Below are positions 1 through 11,160 of a stretch of 64,000 nt of DNA, one piece after another. Location: assembly GCA_949775045.1 (NCBI GenBank), contig OX459102.1:8393073-8457072 (forward strand), given 5' to 3'. Under the pieces are notes generated by a model that saw nothing but the letters and a program-made list of their open reading frames with translations, had not been told where the DNA came from and did no database searches. This DNA comes from Metridium senile (Eukaryota > Cnidaria > Anthozoa > Actiniaria > Metridiidae). The stretch's first letter is position 1, and every line of letters begins with the position of its first letter. The translations under genes were made by a program, and so were the position numbers.

Positions 1-650
1 CACAACCATCATCATAACCACCATCATCATCATCACTACCACAACCATCATCATAACCACCATCATCATCATCACCAACGCCACCATCTTCATCATCATT
101 ACCATTACCATCACCATTATCACCACCACCACCACCATCATCATCCGATTACCATCACCATTATCACCACCACCACCACCACCATCATTACCATCACCAT
201 TATCACCACCACGATCATAATCATCATTACCATCACCATTATCATTACCATCACCATTATCATTACCATCACCATTATCATTACCATCACCATTATCACC
301 ACCACGATCATAATCATCATTACCATCACCATTATCATTACCATCACCATTATCATTACCATCACCATTATCACCACCACGATCATAATCATCATTACCA
401 TCACCATTATCATTACCATCACCATTATCATTACCATCACCATTATCATTACCATCACCATTATCATTACCATCACCATTATCATTACCATCACCATTAT
501 CATTACCATCACCATTATCATTACCATCACCATTATCATTACCATCACCATTATCATTACCATCACCATTATCATTACCATCACCATTATCATTACCATC
601 ACCATTATCATTACCATCACCATTATCATTACCATCACCATTATCCTCAC
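1..650. repeat. 18-bp satellite, (CAT)-rich
   Basis: The window opens inside an imperfect minisatellite built on ATTACCATCACCATTATC, with irregular CACCACCACGATCATAATC inserts that give a higher-order pattern. It directly precedes the first visible receptor exon and so is probably intron 3 of receptor A. Long open frames in it only reflect the repeat. Confidence 0.95.
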
Positions 651-703
651 CCGTGTAGAGGAATCTCACGATATTCATTTTATTCAATACTTTCTTTACC
701 CAG

Positions 704-924
704 GAATATAAAATGTTTGGCTACTTCCGACAGTTTTGGAATGACCAACGCCTAGCCAATCGCTTCAATGACTCAGTTGTTCTTAAAGGGGAAGACATTG
801 CCAAGATCTGGAAACCTGACCCGTACTGTTACAATGCTAGAGAATCTACCCTCAGTGCTAGCGACTCTGACATTAATAGTATGATGACAATAGCGCCGAA
901 TGGTGATATCGTGTACAGTAGATC
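704..924 (+). CDS. Receptor A exon (family exon 4): loops D and A
   Basis: Follows the acceptor tttacccag and ends at donor GTAAGT; phase 0 in, phase 2 out. It begins with codons for EYKMFGYFRQ and includes the N-glycosylation sequon NDS and the PDPYCYNAR loop-A segment. Its 221 bp match the equivalent exons of B and C exactly. Confidence 0.92.
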
Positions 925-3900
925 GTAAGTAACGTGTTCGCTCTAGATCATTCATCTGTTTGTTTGTGCGTCCTTTTATTTATTTATCCGTTCATTTACT
1001 CATCCATTTGTGCTTTCCTTCGTTCGTTCGTTCATATATTCATTCGTTCGATTATTTGTTCGATCGGTTATTCGTTTCATTTATTAACGTTCATATATTC
1101 ATTCGTTCATTCCTTTGTTCGATCGGTTTATTCGTTTCATTTATTAACGTTCATATATTCATTCGTTCATTCGTTCATTCCTTTGTTCGATCGGTTATTC
1201 GTTTCATTTATTAACGTTCATATATTCATTCGTTCATTCGTTCATTCCTTTGTTCGATCGGTTATTCGTTTCATTTATTAACGTTCATATATTCATTCGT
1301 TCATTCCTTTGTTCGATCGGTTTATTCGTTTCATTTATTAACGTTCATATATTCATTCGTTCATTCGTTCATTCCTTTGTTCGATCGGTTATTCGTTCGT
1401 TTATTAATTCATCCATTTGTTCATTCTTTTGTTCGTTCATAAATTCATTCATTCATACGTTCGGTTATTCGTTCGATTATTCGTTCGATCGGCTAGTTCG
1501 TTCTTCCATTTGATTGTTCGTTCGTTCGATTATTCGCTCGATCTATATTCGTTCATTGATTTGTTCGTTAGTTCGTTCATTTATTCATTTGTTCGTTCGT
1601 TCATTTATTTGTTCGTTAATTCATTTGTTTGTTAATTCATTTGTTTGATCGTTAATTCATTTGTTCGTTCGTTCATTCATTTGTTCATTTGTTCGTTCAT
1701 TCATTTGTTTGTTCGTTAATTCATTTGTCTGTTCATTCATTTGTTTGTTTGTTAATTCATTTGTTCGTTCATTCATTTGTTCGTTCGTTCATTAATTTGT
1801 TCGTTCGTTCATTCATTTGTTCGTTTGTTCGTTCGTTCATTCATTTGTTCGTTCATCCATTCATTCGTTCGTTAGTTTGTTCGTATGCTAGTCCTAACGT
1901 TCGTTAGTGTATCACTATTTAATGCGCCTTAATTCCATTGTGTTCTTTTGTTCTTATTTGATTATCACACTCCTAATACACTTTGTCTCACAGGTTTATA
2001 AGAACAGCTCTATTATTTGCAATCTACCCTGACTAATTCATTTATTGTTGTTTGTTTTAGGACCATTATCGTGGCTGAGTGTGAGATGGATCTCCATGAC
2101 TTTCCTATGGATACCCAGAAGTGTTTTTTGAAATTCAGCAGCTGTACGTACACATGAATATGTTTTATATTGTTTGTTGTGAAGTTAATGCTAATAAAGA
2201 TGATGGTGATAATGTTGATGATGGTGGTGTTGTTGATGATGGTGGCGATAATGATGATTGTGATGATAGTAATGATAATGATGATGGTGGTGATGATGAT
2301 GGTGATGATGATGACAATGATGATAATTATGTTATTATGAATGTATAAATACTCTTTCTTTGGTTTTCAGATAGCTACAACGACAAACATATCAAAATGG
2401 CGTGGTATGGTGACAAGGTGACAGTAGCAAGGAGTAATCTAGCACAGTTCTACTTTACTGAACTTGAAACAAAGGTGTACACTGAAAATTATTCCTTAGG
2501 TGAGTACAACGACAGAGTCAGAAGAAACTATTGGCAAAAGGTTTCGCTGCGAGGATGATGATCACCATCTTCTTCTTCTTCATAATCATAATCATCATCA
2601 TCAGTAATATCATCATCATTAGTAATATCATCATCATCAGAAATATCATCATCATCAGTAATATCATCATCATCAGTAATATCATCATCATTAGTAATAT
2701 CATCATCATCATCATCAGTAATCAGTAATCATCTTTCGTTATTGTATTACTCTTTAATGCACCTTAATTTCATTGTGTTCTTTTTTTTGTTATTTGACTA
2801 TTACACTTTAACTAATACACTTTGTTTCACGGGTTAATGAGAACAGCTGTATGAGAACAGCGTAGCAACAAGATGAAACACACTTTAGTTTATTACTCTT
2901 TATTGCACATTAATTCCATCGTCATAATCATCATCATCATAATCATTATCAACACCATTATCATTACCATCATTCTCGTCATAATCATCATCACCATCAA
3001 AATTATCATCGCCATGATCATAATATTATCATCATCATCATCGTCATCATCACAATTTTCATCATTATCACCACCGTTATCATCATCACCGTCATCACCA
3101 TCATCATCATCATCATTCTCACCGTCATCATCATCATCACCGTCATCATTATCATAATCTTATATTGACATGCCTCTCATTTCAGGTAATTACTCAATCA
3201 TCGAGGTCGACTTCAAGTTTAAACGTCGTCTCGGCTACTTCCTAATCCAAGTCTTCGCACCAGACATGTTCATCGTCATGCTAAGCTGGATCGTGTTCTG
3301 GATGGACAGGAACGACATGGGTAATCGTATGGCGTTGGGTATCACCACTATTCTGACTATCATGTTCCTAATGGGGTCTATCAATGCTGCTATGCCTCGG
3401 GTCAGCTACCCCAAAGCCCTTGACTGGTATCTCATGATATCGTTCGCGTTGGTTTTCATGGCGTTGATACAGTGCACCATAGTCTTCGTTTTGGTCAATC
3501 ATTATGAGAATAAGAATAAAAAAAATAGACAACCTGAAACTGAGGTATGTGTAAACAGGGATGGCTATGTCATTTTATCTTTGTTTCAAAGATTTGAAAA
3601 ACTTTCCAGCTAGGAAACGTTATGAACGTGCTAGAATAAAATGAACAAACAAACAGACGAACGAACAAACAAACAAACAAACAAACAAACAAACAAACAA
3701 ACAAACAAACAAACAAACAAACAAACAAACAAACAAACAAACAAACAAACAAACAAACAAACAAACAAACATACAAACAAACATACAAACAAACAAACAA
3801 ACAAACAAACAAACAAACAAACAAACAATTAAGTAGACATAAATTCAAATTAAAACAGACAAATTCAAAATGAGAACAATATTTTGATTCAGTGTACATG

Positions 3901-4474
3901 TATGAGAGGCTAGTCAGTCAAGAACAATAGTTATTCAAATTGGTCACCATATTTTGATTCAGTGTATGAGAGGCTAGTCAGTCTAGAACAATAGTTATTC
4001 AAATTGGTCACCACAGATCCATTCAGTGTACATGTATGAGAGGCTAGTTAGTCTAGAACAATAGTTATTCAAGTGGTCACCGTATTTTGATTCAGTGTAC
4101 ATGCACGAGAGGCTAGTCAGTCTAGATTCAAATTGGTCACCATATTTTTGATTATATAAATAATTTGCTTCTCTCAATCTCATTCTCAGGCCGAAGGCAA
4201 CGACAAGGTAAACGGAAAAAGCACAAAATGTGACCACCGAGTGTTACTCATTGCAGAAAACTCAACTTTTCACAGACGAATAGAAGGAACGGAAAATGGC
4301 GCCGAAATGTCCGATGACATCGTAAAATCGCCGACTTGCGTTGCGTTGACGGACGACCAAAAGAAAAAGCGTTCCAAAAACGTCGGCCAGTGGGTCGATA
4401 TGATGGCGAAGATCGTATTTCCTTCAGTCTTTCTTGGATTTAACATCATCTTTTGGTGCATCTATCTCGATTGA
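704..4474 (+). CDS. Receptor A: Cys-loop ligand-gated ion channel subunit, 5' partial
   Basis: Subunit of a pentameric ligand-gated channel in the plasma membrane. Visible coding exons are 704-924, 2061-2143, 2371-2499, 3186-3544 and 4190-4474; together they give 358 residues and a stop. By comparison with receptors B and C, three upstream exons (signal peptide and N-terminus) lie before the window. Seen in the fragment: loop D FRQFWND, loop A WKPDPYCYNAR, Cys loop C81-C95 with 13 residues between, and M1 at about 160-183. The pore-mouth triplet GNR is at 190-192, followed by M2 with the conserved 9' Leu, M3 at about 223-247, a short charged intracellular loop and M4 with FNIIFWCIYL at the C-terminus. 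N-glycosylation sequons NDS and NYS occur outside. All introns are GT-AG and phases agree across junctions. Family membership is certain; ligand and ion selectivity are not, because the PAR anion motif is absent. Confidence 0.93.
925..2060. repeat. Intron with (TTCG/TTCA)n and a higher-order repeat
   Basis: A degenerate TTCG/TTCA tetranucleotide tract runs from about 950 to 1905. Inside it, 1066-1395 is a higher-order array of about five units that alternate between roughly 59 and 67 bp. Each unit carries TTATTCGTTTCATTTATTA and TTTGTTCGATCGG; the length difference is one extra TTCGTTCA. A unique-looking 110-bp segment (1905-2015) precedes the next exon and recurs at 2737-2850. Confidence 0.9.
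1905..2015. repeat. Receptor-locus dispersed repeat, copy 1
   Basis: A 110-bp segment with CCTTAATTCCATTGTG, TTATTTGATTATCACAC and AATACACTTTGTCTCAC. Copy 2 is at 2737-2850 and shorter related pieces lie at 2885-2915, 26939-27015 and 27061-27118. Within the window I see it only near receptors A and C. Confidence 0.7.
2061..2143 (+). CDS. Receptor A exon (family exon 5): Cys loop
   Basis: Acceptor tgttttag, donor GTACGT. Encodes TIIVAECEMDLHDFPMD and the second cysteine, i.e. the signature 15-residue Cys loop, then LKFSS. The 83-bp length is shared by all three paralogues. Confidence 0.93.
2190..2345. repeat. (GAT)n microsatellite in receptor A intron
   Basis: Imperfect GAT/GGT trinucleotide tract filling the intron between the Cys-loop exon and the loop-B exon. 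Confidence 0.9.
2371..2499 (+). CDS. Receptor A exon (family exon 6): loops B to C
   Basis: Acceptor gttttcag, donor GTGAGT, phase 1 both sides. Encodes YSYNDKHIKMAW and the strand leading to loop C, with aromatic residues in VYTENYSLG. 129 bp, as in receptor C. Confidence 0.92.
2555..3165. repeat. (ATC)n microsatellite tracts before the M1-M3 exon
   Basis: Two (ATC/ATT)n tracts, 2565-2725 and 2920-3160, flank dispersed repeat copy 2. The homologous intron of receptor B (17290-17478) carries the same repeat in the same orientation. Confidence 0.9.
2737..2850. repeat. Receptor-locus dispersed repeat, copy 2
   Basis: Direct repeat of 1905-2015, with most bases matching including the TTGACTATTACACTTTAAC core and the GAGAACAGCTGTAT end. 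It lies in the intron before the M1-M3 exon of receptor A. Confidence 0.7.
3186..3544 (+). CDS. Receptor A exon (family exon 7): M1-M3
   Basis: Acceptor atttcag, donor GTATGT, phase 1 in and 0 out. Encodes the pre-M1 RRLGYF, M1 with SWIVFWMDR, the filter triplet GNR, M2 (ALGITTILTIMFLMGSIN), the MPRVSY linker and M3. Bases 3282-3445 are almost identical to 17596-17759 in receptor B. Confidence 0.94.
3645..3830. repeat. (AAAC)n microsatellite
   Basis: Nearly perfect AAAC tetranucleotide array of about 180 bp in the last intron of receptor A, with two CATA interruptions. Confidence 0.95.
3870..4150. repeat. Tandem repeat of about 60-75 bp in the last intron of receptor A
   Basis: Four units containing TTTTGATTCAGTGTACATG, GAGAGGCTAGTCAGTC and ATTCAAATTGGTCACC. 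It ends about 40 bp before the final exon. Confidence 0.85.
4190..4474 (+). CDS. Receptor A last exon (family exon 8): cytoplasmic loop and M4
   Basis: Acceptor cattctcag, phase 0, ending at TGA 4472-4474. A polar, charged cytoplasmic stretch is followed by VDMMAKIVFPSVF and FNIIFWCIYLD, the usual M4 ending. The loop is about 85 residues, shorter than in receptor B. Confidence 0.92.
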   Translation, partial: AEGNDKVNGKSTKCDHRVLLIAENSTFHRRIEGTENGAEMSDDIVKSPTCVALTDDQKKKRSKNVGQWVDMMAKIVFPSVFLGFNIIFWCIYLD

Positions 4475-5983
4475 TATCCAGTAATACAACACCAGTCGAA
4501 AGCTGCGTTTTCGTTATACAGTACCGCTATTGTTTCGTTAGGTTTAGGGCAATTGTTTTATTGTTTTTTAAACCAATCCTAACGATGTTTCGATTAACGA
4601 TTGATATCAAACTCATCCTCTAGAGCCCAGGGACTACGTACTCAGTGTAGACGTGAGGGCTTGGGAACAAGAGGATGTATCCAATTCAAGTTTTTATTAT
4701 GGAAACGCTGCCAATATGAAAACCAATGAATTCAAAGCTCAATCGCTTTTCTGAAACACTGAGCTCTACTCTTGTATACTTTGTATACGTAAATTAAATT
4801 TACATCGTAATTTAAATATATATTTGACTCTCTATTTCATGCATAATTCGTAAACACAAGCATTACAATCATAAGGGAGTACTTGTTAGTAAAAATATAT
4901 ATCTTAGCTCTCTAGATGTACTTACGTTAGAAATGCGTAGGGGGGAAACGTATAGTAGAAATTATAACTGTTTATTATACCATTCTTTACAATAAGCGGA
5001 CGTACAGTGACGTATTTTGTTATAGTTTTGCCAACCAACCATTCTGATTAGAACAAAGAAAATGAAAAAATCTATTGTAAAATAGTTAAAATGGTTGGCA
5101 AATTAGCATCACAATACCAACACTTGTAAACACTACGCTCACCGTACCTTTTTCATGCATACTTCATAAACGCAAGCATTACAATCATAAGGAAATACTT
5201 GTTAGTAAAAATATATATCTTAGCTCTCTATTACATTACGTAAATCAGTACGTATAGGGGAAGACGTGTAGAAGAAATTATAACTGTTTATTATACCATT
5301 CTTTACAATACATAGATAGATCGATTAAGAAATGGATCAGTTGAAAAAGAAATATGGCACAGACCGCCTGAAATAACCATCAAGACTAAATAGAATAAGA
5401 TCCAGGTGATCTCGCTTCGAAGCGCGCAAAGGATTGTTTGTCAAAACGAATAGTTCCAAAATGGCGCCTCGAGACAAACAATTTCGGTTACTTTCAGGCA
5501 TTTGAGTTTTGTTTTTATTATTTTTTATCCTTGATAGAGCAGCAGCAGTGAACTTTTATTGTCCAAGTGACATAGAGCTTTTTAATGTAAAGTTATGTAA
5601 AGGATGTATCTCAAACGACGCCATCTTGGAACTGTTGGCAACGGACAGAAATGCTTCTGATTGGTTTATACTTGGCGGAAGTGCACGCGCAAAATCACCT
5701 GGAAATCAGACAGTCAGATGGCTGAGAGATATTATCTCTGCTCTCTACGGAAATGATCTCAGATATTACATATCGTATTATTATAACGTATTATGATAAC
5801 ATATATTTACGTAGTAGTAATCTCAATATACATATTTGCTCTTTATTGCGTATACTTACTAAAGAAAATAAAATTTACGCAAGGGTTATTCACGTAGCAA
5901 GTACTTAATATAAAACACGTATGGACTTACGTTAACGTTAGTAGTAAAAAGTACAAGAATATTTATACATTAGTGCTGCACTT
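4475..5983. other. 3' flank of receptor A; no gene recognised
   Basis: AT-rich DNA. ATTAAA at 4793-4798 is the nearest possible polyadenylation signal. A direct repeat of about 160 bp occurs at 4838-4998 and 5153-5311 (both with TTACAATCATAAGG and TAACTGTTTATTATACC). Short hairpins lie at 4617-4680 and 5018-5098 (GCCAACCAACCATT against AATGGTTGGC). The open frame at 5509-5796 lacks coding character. Confidence 0.6.
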
Positions 5984-6360
5984 TTGACTTTTTCGGTTTG
6001 TCTATTCCTTTGCTTGTTTGTTTGTTTGATTGATTGTTTCTTTATTAGTTTGTTTGCTTACTTGTTTGTTTGTTTATTTTTTGTTTGTTTGATTGTTTGT
6101 TTGTTTTCTTGTTTATTCGTTTGTTTGTTTGATTGTTTGTTTGTTTTCTTGTTTATTCGTTTGTTGTTTGTTTATTTGTTTATTCGTTTGTTTGCTCGTT
6201 TGTTTGTTGTCTGTTTTCTTGTTTATTCCTTTTGCTTGTTTGTTTGTTATTCGTTTGTTTGTTCGTTTTCTTGTTTATTCGTTTGTTTGCTTGTTTTTGT
6301 TTGCATGTTTGTCTATTTATTCGTTTGTATGTTTGTCTGTCTGTTTATTATTTATTTGAG
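5984..6360. repeat. (TTTG)n microsatellite
   Basis: Degenerate TTTG/TTCG tetranucleotide array of about 370 bp. The overlapping open frames in three phases come from the repeat. Confidence 0.92.
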
Positions 6361-6529
6361 TACTATTTTTCTAACAACATTTAGTCATTCATTTGGGTTC
6401 TATCTATTCGAGTGTTAATTTTTAAAAACAGGAGAAAAAAGCCTCGAACAAATAAAATATCATTCATTTTGACCTTGCAATCTATAATATTTTGGATGGA
6501 TCAATCAAGTGAAACGTAATGTTGTGTGG

Positions 6530-6690
6530 TGCTTATATAGTGCATTTCACATACGTCTCAATGCGCTTTACAATTATCGTATGGACCGGCTTACAATCAC
6601 GAGGAATTAGTAGTTGGTATATGTTAGTTTGAGCATCGACTCCGAGTACTGAATTTACTACGACGAAGGGCTAAACTCGAATCGTCAATT
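6530..6690. repeat. Dispersed repeat fragment
   Basis: Contains GCTTATATAGTGCATTTCAC and CAATGCGCTTTACAATTA, the motif tandemly repeated at 19985-20680 and found degenerate at 51925-51970. It is followed by GACGAAGGGCTAAACTCGAA, which resembles a widespread invertebrate repeat terminus. Confidence 0.55.
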
Positions 6691-6722
6691 TCATTCTATT
6701 ACTAGACTGCGAACAGTAAAGG

Positions 6723-6863
6723 AATGGTCGATAATTAGCGTGCGTATATCCAGTTCTGGAAGCACGATGGTAGCGTAAGAGTCGCACGAGGCTTTAGCCG
6801 AGTGCGACTCTAGCTACCAGAGTGCTTTCAGAACTGGATATACGCACGCTAATTATCGACCAT
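6723..6863. repeat. Near-perfect hairpin MITE
   Basis: Arms beginning AATGGTCGATAATTAGCG and ending with its reverse complement pair over about 60 bp each around a 12-bp loop (aggctttagccg). This is a typical fold-back miniature element. Confidence 0.85.
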
Positions 6864-6889
6864 TTCTTTTATAACATAGGCCCTTTTTT

Positions 6890-7037
6890 CAGTAAAATAA
6901 TACGATCTTATTAACCAAGCGGGAGGTCTGTACAGGAGAATCTTGGGTGAAGTCGGAAAGAACAGACCGAACGCAATGAGGACCCGACCAAGGTCAAGAT
7001 TCTCCTGTACAAGCTCAGTTAATAAGAATTTATTATA
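6890..7037. repeat. Second adjacent hairpin
   Basis: GTACAGGAGAATCTTG pairs with AAGATTCTCCTGTAC, and CTTATTAACCAAGC with GCTCAGTTAATAAG. It directly follows the hairpin at 6723-6863. Confidence 0.75.
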
Positions 7038-8384
7038 TGACCACAATTATTTTCGATAAAAAGGTAATATATTTTCAATTTAATTAACGACGCGCGTACG
7101 TTGGTTTCAAATGGCTTCCCAGTAGTTTTACTGAAAAAGAGCGGGTTGTCAGAAACCGGTTTTCATTCTGAAACGGCTGCTTCGACAAACCTACAGTCAT
7201 TTCTGTGATTTTAATGCCAAAATATTGAAATTATGGCAGCTTTCTTCATCATTCCAAACCAAAGATCGTTTAAAGACAAAGGATTTTGTTTATACCTCTA
7301 CATCAGAGAAAGTCAAGAAACAAAAAACGAGTTTTACAAAGGATTTTATCTGACACAAACTAAAGTGAGCGACAATGGATGTTGAAACGAGTTGAAATTC
7401 GTCTTGGGGACGTTTGCATCGAGCAAAAGAGCCTTTGAAACCTCTTATTTTTCGATAAACAATAATAAGAACTTTAAACGAAATCACCGTCAACTGTTGA
7501 AGGAATTAATCTATCTGTGTCGTACTAATGAAGAAGATGAAAGCATGATGATCACTGACAGAACTTTGAATCGAGAAAAAACGGCCTTTTTCAAGATTTT
7601 TGAACCTTTTGTATGCAGACAAAGAAAGACAAGAACACTTCCTGACTTCAAAAACGTTGTTAACTTTGTAGAAATACTTATCGTGAATTTTACAGCTTTT
7701 TAAAAGTAACAGAAAAGCAACGATATCTCTCAGCAAAAGATAGCTCAACTCACCGCCGTGTTGTTTACAAGGAAAGATAAAAACTAAAACTATTGTTTTC
7801 AACTATTATCGAGGTATGTGAACGAGCTTTATATTCTTTAGAGAATTAAAATAAAACCCTTTTGCGTATTCTCTCTGGAATTTTTGCAATCTGATTTGAT
7901 TTTCTCAACTTTTGCTTATTAAAATGTATGCAAAAACGACCAATGCTCGCCACCTATTTACAAATTTTTGTAGGTTTTGGTCGACCTTTCTCGAAGTTTT
8001 TCGCCTTTTTTCTCCACTGCAGGCTCAACATTTTCTTCAAATATGTCGAAAGCAAAACTGGAAAGTCGTCGCTGTCGTCCAATGCGGCCATTTCAATTTG
8101 TTTTTGTCGCAAAAAAAAGTAAAAATTTACAATAGCGAACTTGAAAGCCTCACATTAAATGTCTATGGGATATCTCTATGGGATATCCATTTCTTGTCAA
8201 TAGAAAATAAGCCAATCAGAGCGCGCGATTCTACTTGCATATGTTATAATCCCTTCTTTTCCCTCCAGATTCCGAGGAAAACGAGAAAAAAATGATCACT
8301 TAAATAAAACACTCGTTTTATTAAAGTTAAAATGTTCTGAATCCGGAGGGAAAAGTAGGGACTGCTCGCAGTCTATTATATTAC

Positions 8385-8730
8385 CAATCATTTATATCAA
8401 ACTCCGACGCAGCCTATACTAGTTTATTCGCTAGTTTCTATTTTTTACGGTGATACAAATTTCATTCTATTACCTATCGTTATATCAAACACCGACGCAG
8501 CCTTTACTAGTTTACTCGCTAGTTTCTATTTCTATTTTTTACGGTGATACAAATTTCATTCTATTACCTATCGTTATATCAAACACCGACGCAGCCTATA
8601 CTAGTTTACTCGCTGGTTTCTATTTCTATTTTTTACGGTGATACAAATTTCATTCTATTACCTATTGTTTATATCAAACCGCCGACGCAGCCTATACTAG
8701 TTTCCATTTATGAATTTGATACAAATGCCT
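8385..8730. repeat. Family P element, four tandem units
   Basis: About four 88-96 bp units, each with TATCAAACACCGACGCAGCC, TACTAGTTTACTCGCTAG and TTTTTACGGTG(T/A)TACAAA. The same unit occurs in variable copy number and both orientations at 9410-9600, 28205-28310, 28916-29200, 44955-45190 and 52100-52335. An interspersed element carrying a tandem array, of unknown class. Confidence 0.8.
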
Positions 8731-8914
8731 ATACGTAAAGTATTTCCTAATTCAACTAAATCCGGTTTCGAGTTCCCCTAACACATCCGTTTTGGTCAAC
8801 TTGAATGCTCATCAAGCTTACATAGGTCGTCCTAAATAATATAATTCACTTCAGTCATCGAATGTCAATTTTAGTTATCGTTTGTTTAAAAAAGCTGTCA
8901 ATATTTGTACAGTT

Positions 8915-9077
8915 CACCCATTAAGCGGTCACCCTCTTTTAGGCGGCCACAAATATAAAAAGTCCCAAATCGATTCCTATACCTATTCTATACCTCTATT
9001 AAGCGACCAACCTCTATTAATAAGCGTCCATTTTGGAAAGTCCCGAGGATGACCGCTTAATAGAGGTACTACTGTAG
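8915..9077. mobile_element. Degenerate pogo/mariner-type MITE
   Basis: The right end reads GACCGCTTAATAGAGGTACT then ACTGTA. The left end has ATTAAGCGGTCACC, and internal repeats of CCTCTATTAAGCGACC are present. The same terminal sequence ends the giant palindrome at 48212. Termini of the form CAGTGGTACCTCTATTAAG are typical of Tc1/mariner/pogo non-autonomous elements. Confidence 0.6.
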
Positions 9078-9374
9078 TTGCAAAGATCTTGGGTAATGGA
9101 TCGTTTATTTATGTTAAACATTTTAAATAATTAAAAAACGTCGTTAATTATAATCTTTGTCACCGTGTAACTATCTGTTCTAGGCTGTTCTGGAGGTAAA
9201 GAAAGGCATTTTGTAAGCTACCGAATCTGGCTCAAAGTCATAGAACTTAAAAGCCCGCTACGTTATCTGGGTAAGTGGGAAAAAGCTAAGTTTCATAAAG
9301 ACAGAGAAAACGATGGATTTTAATCAAAAGAAATTATCCTTCTAATTCTTGGGTACTCTGACGAGGGGATTAAC

Positions 9375-9600
9375 GAACTCGAAACGTCAGTAAAGTTAAG
9401 TTAACATTTTTTTTTACGGTGTTACAAATTTCATTCTATTACCTATCGTTTATATAATGAAACACCGACGCAGCCTATACTAGTTTACTCGCTAGTTTCT
9501 ATTCCTATTTTTTACGGTGTTACAAATTTCATTCTATTACCTATCGTTTATATCATACACCGACGCAGCCTAGTTTACTTGCTAGTTTCTATTTATATAT
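9375..9600. repeat. Family P element, two units
   Basis: Begins with GAAACGTCAGTAAAGTTAAG, then two units with ACGGTGTTACAAATTTCATT and CGCAGCCTATACTAGTTTAC. The same leading segment precedes the unit at 52085. Confidence 0.75.
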
Positions 9601-9699
9601 TTCTAATTCTTAGCTCACGTATTCAGGAAATATGTTGCAGAAAGCGATGTTACTTGATTAATTTATATCTTTCCCAAGTATCTTGCGAGCTTAGCAACA

Positions 9700-10170
9700 A
9701 TTTTCTATATGCTTTGGAATTGACAACGATTCTTCAATCATATGTACATGTCTACTATTTCTAAACAGTTAGTAATCTTCTAGCTCGGTAACTTCGAAAT
9801 GATAAGTACATTAATTATTTTATCTCAAATCGCTTATATTACCGCTTTCCCATGTGCTTCTGCGGTCTTAGTTACTATGTTTAGGAATTGACAACGATTC
9901 TTCAATTATATGTGTACTATTTCTTAAACGTTGTATCTTCAAGTTCGGTAACTTTTGAATCGAAATGATAAGTACATTTTATCTCAAATCACTCATATTA
10001 CCGCTTTCCCATGGGTCTCTGCGGTCTTAGTTACTATGTTTTGGAATTGACAACGATTCTTCAATTAAATGTCTACTATTTCTAAACAATTAGTAATCTT
10101 CAAGCTCGCGGTAACTTTAATTCGAATCAAAATGATAAGTACATTTTATCTGAAATCGTTAATTATGTTT
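9700..10170. repeat. Tandem repeat of about 150 bp, three units
   Basis: Units share GAATTGACAACGATTCTTCA, CTATTTCTAAAC, AAATGATAAGTACATT and ATTACCGCTTTCCCATG. No coding content seen. Confidence 0.8.
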
Positions 10171-10473
10171 TGATTTTAATTTAGTTCTGTTTTCATCATT
10201 AACATGTATTCTAGCGTTTTGCGGGTTTCAGCCCACGTCCACAAGCTGGGGTTGGGGAAGGTAGGGGGTATTGGCAGAATAAAGCCCTCTCCCACGTGAT
10301 GCTGAGCTTTTTGAATGTCAAAATAAGCAGGCGTACATAGAATAAAAGGCTTTTAAGCACGCAACAATATGTTTTTCTTTGGCTGTCAACTAACATAACA
10401 TGAAATTGAATTTGAAATAAGTTAATGTCACATCTGTGGCGAGATGTTGGAAAAACTGAAAAACTTTTTATAG

Positions 10474-10601
10474 TCCCGTTCAGTGATAACAAATAATAGT
10501 ACGAGGTTGGAGTTGCCTCACATAGGAAAACTTTAATTTATCATGCGCAGCAACTCCAACCTCGATTCGGAACTATCATTCGTGGCCATTGAACTGAACA
10601 G
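10474..10601. mobile_element. Fold-back family Q, copy 1
   Basis: Arms GTTCAGTGATAACAAATAAT and ACGAGGTTGGAGTTGC pair with GCAACTCCAACCTCG and CATTCGTGGCCATTGAAC. Copies 2 and 3 are at 43803-43952 and 62128-62268. Confidence 0.8.
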
Positions 10602-11160
10602 TAAGAGGGTTTGTTAATGCCAGTTTTGGTAGACTAAGTCAACCCTATTTCTTTAGGAAAAATTACTTTATTACTGTAAAGGGTGACCATATGTTAGAAG
10701 ATCTAGGGGGCCCCCCGTTTAGTATTTATCAAACATATGGCACTGTAGAGGCAAAAATTTAATTACTTAATACTTACTACGCTTTGTCCGAGTTCCTCAA
10801 TTTCGCTTTTTAATTTCAAATCTTTTTAATCAAATGTGATTTTGAACCTTTCAGACTATAACTTCCGCACTTAACAAATCGTTGTAGTTATAATGAAATA
10901 GCTCTTTTTTTCTCTCTCGTTCTCACGATTCTCGACCGATAGTTGTAGTTATAATGAAATAGCTCTTTTTTTTCTCTAGTTCTCACGATTCTCGACCGAA
11001 GTAATAATTTATTGATCAAGTTTGTGTTACCATTGACGCTTCAAGTTCAAAAATAATTTATTTTCCGTTGTGATTGAACCGTTGAAATGAATTATATATT
11101 GAAATTTAGGTTTTTTTTTCTATATTCAGAACGCTTCGATGGACAGGATGTAGTTTCAAA
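10602..11160. other. Spacer with a 60-bp direct duplication
   Basis: No gene seen. GTTGTAGTTATAATGAAATA through TCTCACGATTCTCGACCGA is repeated directly at about 10881-10940 and 10942-11000. Confidence 0.6.

Larger units (their letters stand above)
6705..8373. mobile_element. Candidate TA-flanked terminal-inverted-repeat element (1.67 kb)
   Basis: Starts TA|GACTGCGAACAGT and ends ACTGCTCGCAGTC|TA, a 13-bp terminal inverted repeat with one mismatch flanked by TA. Related termini bound the elements at 36813-37084 (perfect) and 42145-42310. It holds two internal hairpins (6723-6863 and 6890-7037) and a terminal fold-back around 8250-8373. I recognise no transposase in the open frames at 7392-7703 and 7912-8295. 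It could also be several separate elements whose ends happen to pair. Confidence 0.5.

Noticed and set aside
1..703. Missing exon 3 of receptor A
   Set aside because: Only the satellite and the acceptor are seen; no sequence matching the 68-bp exon of B or C is present, so it must lie upstream.
5509..5796. 95-codon plus-strand frame after receptor A
   Set aside because: No recognisable domain, no coding-like composition and no splice context; it lies in repeat-rich flank.
7392..8295. Two frames of 103 and 127 codons inside the 6705-8373 element as a transposase
   Set aside because: No DDE-like motif or other conserved pattern visible, and the frames overlap hairpin arms.
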